From Algoriphagus boseongensis (lineage in GTDB: Bacteria > Bacteroidota > Bacteroidia > Cytophagales > Cyclobacteriaceae): a stretch of DNA of 64,000 nt. The notes beneath the pieces were generated by a model. That model made no database searches. It was not told where the DNA came from and saw only the letters and a program-made list of their open reading frames with translations. How positions within the stretch are numbered: position 1 is the stretch's first letter; each line of letters opens with the position of its first letter. The DNA is taken from the NCBI RefSeq assembly GCF_004362805.1, contig NZ_SNYF01000005.1:1078797-1142796 (forward strand). Direction: 5' to 3'. Below, one piece after another: positions 53,701 through 62,629 of this stretch. A program made the position numbers and the translations under genes.

Positions 53701-53931
53701 CTGCTGATTACCCAGATATTCAATTGCTCCAGTTGTATTTTCTGTTGCAGTGATGACCAAAACAGCAAAGTCTGGGGCACCTTGGTTGTTGGGACCGGTG
53801 GCAAATACCCTGTTGTTTTCCATGAATCCAACCCAGAATTCCTTACCCACGGTGGATTGCTGCGCCAAAGAAGAAAAAGAGGCAAAAAGCAAAAGTGAAA
53901 CTATAAGAAATGGGAGGTATAAATGCCTCAT
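50791..53931 (-). CDS. Giant T9SS type B cargo: IgGFc-binding-like/PKD/SprB protein (copy 1 of 3, promoter-proximal)
   Basis: 1046 residues, first in the array by direction of transcription. Signal peptide ending FSSLAQ; IgGFc-like domain (GKEFWVGFMENNRVF, LVITATENTTGAIEY, TVVLPVGTLGKDYYI, CKKIAVFGGNKWT); PKD (FLWDFGDGSAVKEG); PKD-like repeats; three SprB repeats (LCFGQSTGSISLDVQGGVPPYSF type); C-terminal type B sorting domain (MPTGFDPRKDN, VFNRWGQLIYFG, FTLVR). Known SprB-type repeats occur in Flavobacterium gliding adhesins, so a surface adhesion role is inference. Cys residues recur at each SprB repeat start. Confidence 0.9.
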   Translation of the reverse strand: MRHLYLPFLIVSLLLFASFSSLAQQSTVGKEFWVGFMENNRVFATGPNNQGAPDFAVLVITATENTTGAIEYLGNQQAFTLSAGQQFTLRVPSEDLDLLHRSSGNIENKGIYISSSGKIAVHAFNERFRSADGTVVLPVGTLGKDYYITSHFEILTASVNFNGNINNESTLLVVATEDNTSIEISTSVETINGNQARTPFSIKLNRGQSYQIKARGDLTGSRVRVIGDNADDCKKIAVFGGNKWTGVGNCGQANDHLFQQAYPVNTWGTSFVHVALEGRSSGELVKVVAAENGTVVRVNGTSVGTLNQGEWLPIEFNEDESAKIETSKPSSVTVFSKSMDCNRLNSPEARNGDPFMITYSPVEQSLKDITFNAMALPSITNHYINIVVQSGTENQTFLDGQNVGARFSPLPGDNQFSIARIEIFQGAHKISNKDGFTAYVYGFGEIESYGYAAGAALDNLNFKTDTKYDFEVEGERVACLNVEGLWDILPENPDFTYFLWDFGDGSAVKEGKEVLHEFKSPGIFEVTVTAALSPNSCDEQEEVVFEIQVLETKAEIVGEQSVCPDIEEIVYYLKGKENFSKGVFEIEGGEIIQDYGDSVLVKWGGANDNAKLRILPFSPNGCPGEPIELPVVINQRITVTEAEGPIDVCFDPAASIIYSAPNPLSGRGYEWTVTGGQIISGQGSPDLEVVWDQPGIEGKVEYLAYSLDDNQCEGKAPAISVKVSPEFTAKTSNVTSILCFGQSTGSISLDVQGGVPPYSFKWSHNSSLVSPIAQNLPVGQYSVEIKDQLGCVRILENIEITQPELLEVVKSEPQGTSCYGKPDGEIRLEIKGGVQPYVLDFDGSSFSGSLLVNDLPQGKYSWKVTDGNGCIVPLEFEITSPSPLEVDVRLEKPACPGGSNGELLALPKGSFGPYFYQWKEVSSSSAYVTELAKGIYELEVTDSKGCVSIGKGEVKEAAPIIRMPTGFDPRKDNGIFKGVSNCETSFDLWVFNRWGQLIYFGKEGWDGTVSGKDAPSGTYSFSVSYYFELDGSQQISNIKGYFTLVR

Positions 53932-53973
53932 AGAAGGAATTAAGGGTAATTAGCCCGTCAATATAATTAACGT

Positions 53974-53987
53974 TCAAAATATTTTGA
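53974..53987. promoter_or_regulatory. Perfect 14-base palindrome in the divergent spacer
   Basis: TCAAAATATTTTGA is fully symmetric. It lies 43 bases upstream of the adhesin array and 97 bases upstream of the ABC-F gene. It could be an operator, though AT-rich palindromes of this size can also arise by chance. Confidence 0.3.
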
Positions 53988-53993
53988 GATTAA

Positions 53994-55709
<1,716 letters not shown>

Positions 55710-55715
55710 CCGGAC

Positions 55716-57110
55716 TTGCTGCTCACCGCGATCATCATCTATTTGTGCTTGACTGTGGCTGTAGGGGCTTGGTCCTCCAGGTTGGTTAAAAATTCCAGTG
55801 ACTTTGTATTGGCAGGGCGATCCCTGCCTCTTTTTCTTTCTGCTTCTGCCCTGTTTGCCACTTGGTTTGGATCTGAAACAATCTTCGGAGCCTCTTCAGT
55901 TTATCTTGAGGATGGGCTTATAGGCGTAATTGAAGATCCATTTGGAGGTGCACTCTGTCTGGTTCTTTTTGGAATGTTTTACCTGAGACCCATGTATAAG
56001 ATGAATGTCTTAACCATCGGGGACGTTTTTCAGAAGCTTTTTGGAAAGCGGATTGAGTTTTTTGCTTCGATTTTCATGATCCCAGCCTATTTCGGCTATG
56101 TGGCTGCTCAATTGGTGGCCTTAAGCTTGGTTTTGGGAACCGTTGCTGATATAAGTTTGACTCAAGGAATCCTAATCTCCGCAGGAATAGTAGTCTTCTA
56201 TACTTTCTTAGGAGGCATGTGGGCAATTTCGATTACTGACTTTATCCAGACTACCATGATTGTAATTGGATTGGTCTGGGTCGCAATCATGGTGGCGCAG
56301 GAGGCTGGCGGAGTTGGTGCGATCTTTTCTCAAGCTCCACCTGAAAGCTTTCAGTTTTTTCCGGAGAATACTTTATCTGGTTGGACCAATTATCTTGGAG
56401 CATGGGCTATCCTTGGTTTGGGAAGTATTCCATCTCAGGATATTTATCAGCGGGTGATGTCTTCCAAATCAGAAAAGGTTGCTGTTCGATCTACCTATCT
56501 GGCAGGAGCATTTTATTTAAGCTTTGGTTTATTACCACTATTCATTGCGCTGGGTGCGAAGGTTTTATATCCAGAGCTTTATTTGGAAAACAAACAGATG
56601 CTCCTTCCCTCAATGGTTCTTCAGCATGGAGGCTTACCTATTCAAATCATGTTTTTCGGGGCATTGATCTCTGCAATTATGAGTACAACCAGTTCGGGAT
56701 TATTGGCTCCATCGGCAATTATTTCCGAAAATATCATCCGGCCTTACTTCGGAGATAAACTGCAAGACAAGCATCTGCTTTGGATCTTGAGAATCAATAT
56801 CGCCTCAGTTGCTGTGATTGCTACTCTGATAGCGACCTGGGAATCCAACATTTATGAATTGGTTGCAGGAGCTTCCATCTTGATGCTTGTTTCCCTTTTT
56901 GTTCCTTTGACTGCTGGATTGTATTGGAAAAAAGCCTCAAAAATGGGTGCACTCATGGCCATGGTTATTGGTATGATTGCCTATTTAGTCGCTGAAAATT
57001 TAGAATTACCAGAAACACATTTAATTGGATTAGCCTTTAGCATTTTATCCATGCTGATTGGATCCTTTTCTTTCCCGGACCAAAACCATACTACCGATGA
57101 ACTATCCTAA
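55716..57110 (+). CDS. Sodium:solute symporter family protein
   Basis: 464 residues, about 12-13 helices, SSS family. Motifs are SSDFVLAGRSLPLFLSASALFATWFGSETIFGASS (in parts), FLGGMWAISITDFIQT and LGSIPSQDIYQRVMSSK. The only possible start is TTG at 55716, because an in-frame stop lies just upstream and no ATG precedes the first helix. It begins 6 bases after the ABC-F stop and overlaps the RlmI-like gene by 14 bases, so translational coupling at both ends is likely. The substrate is unknown; relatives carry amino acids, choline or organic acids. Confidence 0.9.
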   Translation: MLLTAIIIYLCLTVAVGAWSSRLVKNSSDFVLAGRSLPLFLSASALFATWFGSETIFGASSVYLEDGLIGVIEDPFGGALCLVLFGMFYLRPMYKMNVLTIGDVFQKLFGKRIEFFASIFMIPAYFGYVAAQLVALSLVLGTVADISLTQGILISAGIVVFYTFLGGMWAISITDFIQTTMIVIGLVWVAIMVAQEAGGVGAIFSQAPPESFQFFPENTLSGWTNYLGAWAILGLGSIPSQDIYQRVMSSKSEKVAVRSTYLAGAFYLSFGLLPLFIALGAKVLYPELYLENKQMLLPSMVLQHGGLPIQIMFFGALISAIMSTTSSGLLAPSAIISENIIRPYFGDKLQDKHLLWILRINIASVAVIATLIATWESNIYELVAGASILMLVSLFVPLTAGLYWKKASKMGALMAMVIGMIAYLVAENLELPETHLIGLAFSILSMLIGSFSFPDQNHTTDELS

Positions 57111-58278
57111 AATTTTCCTGCAAAAAGGAAAAGAGATCTCCCTTTATAGAAGACATCATTGGGTCTTTTCTGGCGCGATTGCAAAAAGCGATACAGGAAT
57201 TGAAAATGGGGGTTTGGTTTCTGTTTACTCTTCGAAAAATGAATTTCTTGGGATCGGTCATTTTTCCCAAGGTTCCATAATGGTTAGGATCATCTCTTTT
57301 GAGGAAAGGGAAATTGATTCCGAATTCTGGAAAGAAAGAATCTCCTCAGCCTTTGCTTTGAGAAAAAGTCTGGGACTGACAGAAAACTCCGAAACCAATG
57401 TCTATCGTCTGGTTCACGGCGAAGGTGATTTGATTCCTGGATTGATTGTGGATTTTTACAACGGAACAGCGGTAATTCAAGCCCATCATGTGGGAATACA
57501 TAGGCATGTGGAAGATATTGCGCAGGCATTGAAAGCAGTATATGGAGACCAAATGAAAGGTATTTTCGACAAGAGTGCCGAAACACTTCCCAAGAATCTG
57601 GAAATTGAATCCAATGAATGGATTTGGGGGAAAGCAGAAACTGATTTGGTGCAGGAATATGGAGCGACTTATAAGATAGATTGGGAAAAAGGCCAAAAGA
57701 CAGGCTTTTTCATAGATCAAAGAGAAAACCGAAAACTGGTTTCTACCTATTCCAAAGGCAAAAAAATTCTAAACACCTTTTGCTATTCAGGAGGATTTTC
57801 GGTCTTGGCGCTTCAGGAAGGAGCCAAAGAAGTTCATTCTGTGGACATCTCCGCAAAGGCGATTGAATTGACTGAGGAGAATGTAAAGTTGAATTCCGGA
57901 TTCTCTGGAAAGCATCAATCCATAGTAGTCGATGTAGTAAAATACATCAGAGAAATTGGCGATGATTTCGACCTGATCGTTTTAGATCCACCCGCATTTG
58001 CTAAAAACATCAAAGCCCGACATAATGCAGTTCAGGCTTACAAAAGGCTAAATGCAGAAGCCTTGAGAAAAATTAAACCGGGAGGGATTTTATTTACCTT
58101 TTCCTGCAGCCAGGTGGTGGACAAAAATCTTTTCAATCACACCATCACAGCCGCTGCGATGGAAAGTAAACGAAAGGTTAAGATTTTGCATCATCTCTCC
58201 CAGCCTGCCGACCATCCGGTGAATATTTTTCATCCTGAGACGGAATACCTTAAAGGCTTGGTTCTTTATGTCGAGTAA
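57097..58278 (+). CDS. RlmI-like 23S rRNA cytosine-5 methyltransferase
   Basis: 393 residues from ATG 57097 (inside the end of the symporter gene). An N-terminal PUA domain (KGKEISLYRRHHWVFSGAIAKS in parts) is followed by a central EEHEE-like domain and a C-terminal Rossmann methyltransferase. Blocks are KTGFFIDQRENR, LNTFCYSGGFSVLALQEGAKEVHSVDIS (in parts; SAM site), DLIVLDPPAFAKN and FTFSCSQ (Cys nearby). Family members methylate C1962 of 23S rRNA. The third gene of the ABC-F/symporter unit, it also acts on the ribosome. Confidence 0.93.
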   Translation: MNYPKIFLQKGKEISLYRRHHWVFSGAIAKSDTGIENGGLVSVYSSKNEFLGIGHFSQGSIMVRIISFEEREIDSEFWKERISSAFALRKSLGLTENSETNVYRLVHGEGDLIPGLIVDFYNGTAVIQAHHVGIHRHVEDIAQALKAVYGDQMKGIFDKSAETLPKNLEIESNEWIWGKAETDLVQEYGATYKIDWEKGQKTGFFIDQRENRKLVSTYSKGKKILNTFCYSGGFSVLALQEGAKEVHSVDISAKAIELTEENVKLNSGFSGKHQSIVVDVVKYIREIGDDFDLIVLDPPAFAKNIKARHNAVQAYKRLNAEALRKIKPGGILFTFSCSQVVDKNLFNHTITAAAMESKRKVKILHHLSQPADHPVNIFHPETEYLKGLVLYVE

Positions 58279-58345
58279 AAATCCTCTCAAACAATCCTTT
58301 TTACTATCAGTTTTGTACTAATTTCAATTCCATAAATAAAAATCT

Positions 58346-58780
58346 ATGTATACAGGAATACAACACGCGCATTCTGGAGTAGCTTATCTGGCATTAGCTG
58401 CCTTGATCTTTGTGATCTTTTGGGCTTTAATAGGCTCTCTGTCAGGTAGAGAGTTTACAGAGAAAGACCGAAAAATTGCCCTCATCGGCTTTATCCTTTC
58501 TCACATTCAATTGCTCCTTGGGCTCATCCTTTATTTCGTCAGTCCAGTTGGTTTCTCCCTATTGACTAGTGGAGGGGCTATGAGTGATGCAGCAGCCCGA
58601 TTGACTGCTCTTGAGCATCCTTTGATCAATATCATTGCTATCGTTTTGATTTCTCTGGGGTACATCCGCACCAAAAAACTTTCCAATTCCAGAGCAAAAT
58701 TCAGAAGTGTTTACATGCTTTATGCTGTGGGATTAGTTTTAATCCTAAGCAGAATTCCTTGGGCCAATTGGCTGGGATAA
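58346..58780 (+). CDS. Four-helix membrane protein, cytochrome b-like
   Basis: 144 residues, four hydrophobic helices (about 15-35, 48-68, 92-112, 122-140). His residues near the N terminus (IQHAHSG), at helix 2 (ILSHIQLLLGLILYF) and at helix 3 (LEHPLINIIAIV) recall the heme-bearing bundles of b-type cytochromes and Bacteroidota proteins labelled cytochrome B. Whether heme is bound cannot be told from sequence alone. It is monocistronic. Confidence 0.68.
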   Translation: MYTGIQHAHSGVAYLALAALIFVIFWALIGSLSGREFTEKDRKIALIGFILSHIQLLLGLILYFVSPVGFSLLTSGGAMSDAAARLTALEHPLINIIAIVLISLGYIRTKKLSNSRAKFRSVYMLYAVGLVLILSRIPWANWLG

Positions 58781-58800
58781 GCTAAAAAACTTCTCTTTTT

Positions 58801-58831
58801 AATCCGGCTACCTAGTGGCCGGATTTTTTTT
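58801..58831 (+). terminator. Terminator after the four-helix membrane protein gene
   Basis: AATCCGGC / GCCGGATT stem, 9-base loop, then a T run. Confidence 0.87.
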
Positions 58832-58901
58832 GATCATCCTCTTTTTATGCTGATCCGATTTTTTCACCACTCAACATTTTATGCAACTTTGTTTCAAAAA
58901 C

Positions 58902-58934
58902 TTTGGTTTAAACAAATGCCATTCTATAGTTTTG
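58902..58934 (+). promoter_or_regulatory. Promoter-like TTTG-N21-TAGTTTTG before the second TonB receptor
   Basis: TTTG (58902-58905) and TAGTTTTG (58927-58934), spacer 21. The chosen ATG (58940) is only 5 bases after the -7 box, so either the message is leaderless or another upstream promoter is used. Confidence 0.4.
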
Positions 58935-58939
58935 CAACG

Positions 58940-61252
58940 ATGTTACAAAAAGCAGGTTTTTTCATTCTCTTCGTAACTGTCTTGTTCAGTTTTCAGACTG
59001 CACATGCGCAAAAGTGTAATCTTACACTGAAGGGAAAGATTCTTCATCAGGAAAATGATGAGCCTGTTGAGGCTGCCTATATCTGGATTATGGAAAACCG
59101 GACAGGGGCAGTTTCAGATCAGAATGGAAATTTCACCATCCGTGATTTATGCCCAGGTACCTATACCATCCGGGTTCAATTTTTGGGTCACAAAGAAATT
59201 CTTCAAACGATCCAGTTAACAGGAAATACCCTAAATCAAACTTTTAGAATAGAGGAAGAATCGCTCGATCTTTCAGGAGTGGAAGTTCACGGACATCGGG
59301 AAGCGGTTCAAACGACTACTGCAGTAACTTCTCTTTATGGAGAAAACCTCCTGATGGCAAGAGGAGAAAGCTTAGGAGAAAGCCTTAAGCGTGTAGCCGG
59401 AGTCACTACTTTTTCTACGGGAAATACGATTGCAAAACCTGTGATTCATGGCCTTCACAGCAACAGGATCATGATTCTGAATAATGGAATCCGCTTGGAA
59501 GGACAACAATGGGGTGCAGAACATGCACCAGAGATTGATCCGTTTTTGGCAGATGAAATCACGGTAATAAAAGGTGCAGAAACGGTAAGATTTGGTCCAG
59601 AAGCAATGGGTGGAGTGATTATGGTCAATCCACCTGCCCTGCCTACTTCTAAAAAGAGTTTGACTGAAATTCATCTTTTGGGAAGTACCAATGGAAGAAT
59701 GGGAAATATTTCTACCTCCCATACCGGAGGTTCAGATAAAATCAAAGGCTTAGGCTATCGTATTCAGGCTTCAGGGAAAAGAGCTGGATACATCAGATCT
59801 CCACGATACTACCAGGCAAATACGGGAATGTCGGAGTATAATTTTTCTTCCTCCATAGGCTATAGCAGAGATAAACTTGGAGTTGAAGGATATTATAGCT
59901 TTTTCAATACTGAGTTGGGGATTCTTCGGGATGCCCACACTGGAAATCTTTCTGATCTCAATGAAATCATTGAAAATGGAGAGCCATTCCTAAAACCTGA
60001 CTTCTCTTACGACATCTCCAATCCCAAGCAGGTAGTATCACATCATTTGGCTAAAATCAAAGCGCATTACCATCTAAATACAGATTGGAAGCTTAATCTT
60101 CAATATGGATTTCAGGCAAATAACCGACAGGAGTACGATCGAAGACGTGGAGATTTGAATGCAAAACCGAGTTTGGATTTGCAGCTTTTCACCAACACGG
60201 TAGATCTTTTTCTTGATCACAATTTTAAGAGCAACTGGAATGGCTCATTCGGAATTAATCTAATCCAGCAAGCAAACAGCAATATTCCAGGAACTGGTGT
60301 TACCCCTTTGATTCCTAATTATGACATGCTGAATGCAGGGATTTATTTGATGGAAAAGTATCTCAAAGGTCCTTTGGAAATAGAAGCTGGAGCCAGATAC
60401 GATTACAGGACAGTTCAAGCAGCCAGATATGTAGGAGAAGAATTGCAAGAGTCCGATCTGAGTTACCAGAATTTCTCGGCCTTTATCGGAGGATTATACC
60501 AACTCAGCCCCTATTTCTCCTTTTCTTCCAATTTGGGATCAGCATGGAGACCACCTAATGTGAATGAGCTTTTCAGCCAAGGTCTCCATCATGGTGCTGC
60601 AGCAGTTGAAATTGGAGATCCTAATCTAAATTCAGAAAAGTCAATTAAATGGGTCAATGAGCTAGAGTTTGAAAGCAATAAGGCTCTTATTGAACTCACC
60701 GGGTATGTGAATCGGATCAACGATTACATCTATCTCAATCCAACTGGTGAGACTTTTGTCAGTCTCCGAGGTACTTTCAACGTCTACGAATACCTACAGG
60801 CAGACGCACTTCTATATGGCTTTGACCTTTCCGGAAGCTATTCTTTCTCAGATCGCCTAAATGCCTACATGAAAGGATCGATTATTCGGGCTAGAAATCT
60901 GGATGAAAACAACTTCTTCCCTTTTATACCCTCCGATAGAATGGACTGGGGAGTTTCCTATGCCTTGGGAAAAAGCGATTCTAAAAATTCTGATCTGATT
61001 ACCCTTAGTAATCTCTTGGTTGCAAGGCAATCCAGAGAACCTGATTTCGATTTGGCACCTGCACCTCCGGGATATGCTTTAATCAATATTTCCTATCAGA
61101 AAAAAATAAAACTAGCTGATAACCAATTCAATATTGGTCTTCAAGTAAATAACCTATTTGACACTGAATTCAAAGAATACATGAATAGATTCAGGTATTT
61201 TACTTCAGACATGGGAAGAAACATTTCTTTAAAACTCAATTACCAATTCTAA
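58940..61252 (+). CDS. TonB-dependent receptor, possible zinc/metal type
   Basis: 770 residues from ATG 58940, which directly precedes a signal peptide (FVTVLFSFQTAHAQ). Earlier in-frame ATGs at 58847 and 58916 are less likely. A carboxypeptidase-regulatory-like domain (LKGKILHQENDEPVEAAYIWIM, in parts) is followed by the plug (ESLGESLKRVAGVTTFSTG, IHGLHSNRIMILNNGIRLEGQQWGAEHAPEIDPF in parts, VIKGAETVRFGPEAMGG) and a 22-strand barrel ending SLKLNYQF. The QQWGAEHAPEIDPF plug segment and scattered His residues are reminiscent of ZnuD-like zinc receptors. A lipoprotein gene follows after 12 bases and is its likely partner. Confidence 0.92.
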   Translation: MLQKAGFFILFVTVLFSFQTAHAQKCNLTLKGKILHQENDEPVEAAYIWIMENRTGAVSDQNGNFTIRDLCPGTYTIRVQFLGHKEILQTIQLTGNTLNQTFRIEEESLDLSGVEVHGHREAVQTTTAVTSLYGENLLMARGESLGESLKRVAGVTTFSTGNTIAKPVIHGLHSNRIMILNNGIRLEGQQWGAEHAPEIDPFLADEITVIKGAETVRFGPEAMGGVIMVNPPALPTSKKSLTEIHLLGSTNGRMGNISTSHTGGSDKIKGLGYRIQASGKRAGYIRSPRYYQANTGMSEYNFSSSIGYSRDKLGVEGYYSFFNTELGILRDAHTGNLSDLNEIIENGEPFLKPDFSYDISNPKQVVSHHLAKIKAHYHLNTDWKLNLQYGFQANNRQEYDRRRGDLNAKPSLDLQLFTNTVDLFLDHNFKSNWNGSFGINLIQQANSNIPGTGVTPLIPNYDMLNAGIYLMEKYLKGPLEIEAGARYDYRTVQAARYVGEELQESDLSYQNFSAFIGGLYQLSPYFSFSSNLGSAWRPPNVNELFSQGLHHGAAAVEIGDPNLNSEKSIKWVNELEFESNKALIELTGYVNRINDYIYLNPTGETFVSLRGTFNVYEYLQADALLYGFDLSGSYSFSDRLNAYMKGSIIRARNLDENNFFPFIPSDRMDWGVSYALGKSDSKNSDLITLSNLLVARQSREPDFDLAPAPPGYALINISYQKKIKLADNQFNIGLQVNNLFDTEFKEYMNRFRYFTSDMGRNISLKLNYQF

Positions 61253-61264
61253 CTATCAATTATT

Positions 61265-61861
61265 ATGAAAAACCTAAGAAAGCTACCCCTCTACCTACTT
61301 GCAATTCTTGCATTTGGATTTGCATCTTGTGAAAGTGAAGATCCGGAAAAAGAAAATGATGGAGAGGTAATTACTGATGTGATCTTAACTTTTCAGGAAC
61401 TTGACGCCTCGAATAACCCAGTTGGTGCTGCTGTATCCTTCAAGGCAAGCGATCCACAAGGCATTGAGGTTGGAGCAACTCCAACAATTCAGCCAGTAAA
61501 TGTCACAAAGGGCAAGAAGTATCAAATGACAATCGAAGTTCTGAACTCCATCGAAGGAGAAGATATCACAGAGGAGATTTTGGCAGAAGCAGATGAACAT
61601 CAATTCTTTTTCCTTGGATCAGGAATTACAAGTAATATTCTTACCACAAGCTATGCCGATGGAAATGGTGTTGCTTTAGGATTGAAAAACTTGGTAACAG
61701 TTTCTTCCTCTCCTGGAACAAACAACACCCAACTTCAAGTAATCTTGAGACATGATCTGGATAAAAACTTCCCAGGCGCAAACAATCCAAATTTCGCTAA
61801 CTACATCCAAGCAGGAGGAGAAACTGATCTAGACATCACTTTCCCTGTGGTGATCAATTAA
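61265..61861 (+). CDS. Lipoprotein partner of the TonB receptor
   Basis: 198 residues with a lipobox (FGFASC, Cys at about 21) and an acidic stretch after it (ESEDPEKENDGE). The beta-rich mature part (VITDVILTFQEL, KYQMTIEVLNSIEGEDITEEI, DEHQFFFLGSG, LQVILRHDLDKN, TDLDITFPVVIN) resembles proteins that I recall being annotated 'type 1 periplasmic binding fold superfamily' next to TonB receptors in Flavobacteriia. It may bind the receptor's ligand in or outside the outer membrane. Conserved His and acidic residues could bind metal. Co-transcribed with the receptor. Confidence 0.72.
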   Translation: MKNLRKLPLYLLAILAFGFASCESEDPEKENDGEVITDVILTFQELDASNNPVGAAVSFKASDPQGIEVGATPTIQPVNVTKGKKYQMTIEVLNSIEGEDITEEILAEADEHQFFFLGSGITSNILTTSYADGNGVALGLKNLVTVSSSPGTNNTQLQVILRHDLDKNFPGANNPNFANYIQAGGETDLDITFPVVIN

Positions 61862-61880
61862 TACTCACTAAAAGAAAAAC

Positions 61881-61911
61881 AAAAAAGGCAGCCTAACCGC
61901 TGCCTTTTTTG
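61881..61911. terminator. Bidirectional terminator after the receptor/lipoprotein unit
   Basis: Perfect 12-bp stem AAAAAAGGCAGC / GCTGCCTTTTTT with loop CTAACC, between convergent genes. Confidence 0.88.
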
Positions 61912-61927
61912 CTTTCTGAAATATCAT

Positions 61928-62431
61928 TTAAAATCCCTTTCCGCAAATAGCTAAATCGTCAGGATTGAATGCTGAGGGGTTTGCACCAACATTTCCAGCT
62001 ACAAGAATTACCTGATAGTCCGGACCTTCATTTGCTAAATGGATTTTTACATGGCCATCAAACATCCGCATGGCTTCAAAATCAAGCTGAGAGCCATCGG
62101 ACAATTTTCCTAGGATCGTGTTTGATTCCAAAGTTTTAGCTGAAACAGGGTTTAGCATAAAGGCAATAGGAGCATCTGCTTGGTCATAACTCCCAAAATG
62201 CAAATGAGCAGGATAACTATAATCTGAATTGGCTTTGACCCCATTCATTCTTAGCGTGAGCTCCAATCCACCGGCTACTAATTCCTTCACATTCATAGTA
62301 CCGGTAAAATCATAGTCACTTGATTTGAAAAGCTCGAAATTCAACTCTCTACCGGTATATTGATCTGGCTCAGTTTCTGAACAGGAGGAAATGCCCAAGA
62401 GGACAATCGCTATGAAGAACAACTTTTTCAT
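61928..62431 (-). CDS. CHRD-like lipoprotein
   Basis: 167 residues with a lipoprotein signal (GISSCSETE). The mature beta-sandwich has AHLHFGSYDQADAPIAFMLNPV, the His-x-His segment seen in CHRD-domain and Cu/Zn-SOD-like proteins, followed by GHVKIHLANEGPDYQVILVAGNVGAN. The His cluster (AHLH, GHVKIH) may bind a metal. The function is unknown. It is convergent with the TonB receptor/lipoprotein unit, and whether it belongs to the same process is open. About 200 non-coding bases separate it from the helicase gene. Confidence 0.7.
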   Translation of the reverse strand: MKKLFFIAIVLLGISSCSETEPDQYTGRELNFELFKSSDYDFTGTMNVKELVAGGLELTLRMNGVKANSDYSYPAHLHFGSYDQADAPIAFMLNPVSAKTLESNTILGKLSDGSQLDFEAMRMFDGHVKIHLANEGPDYQVILVAGNVGANPSAFNPDDLAICGKGF

Positions 62432-62629
62432 TTATTCGGGGTTTTGTATTCAAAACGAAATGGAGACACTTCGGTTTATGAATTACTAAAATTATCAAGA
62501 AAAACGAGTATTGAGGTATCTCTCGTCACAGATGGCTAAATTTTTCACCCGACACTTTATGCCATTAAAATGGAATTGTAAAAAAATAGCCTGAATTTCC
62601 GACTTTAAAAAAACCAAAGAGCCTATCCA

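Noticed and set aside
44444..53931. Possible frameshift or split gene in the giant array
   Set aside because: All three frames are complete, from signal peptide to C-terminal sorting domain, with matching lengths.
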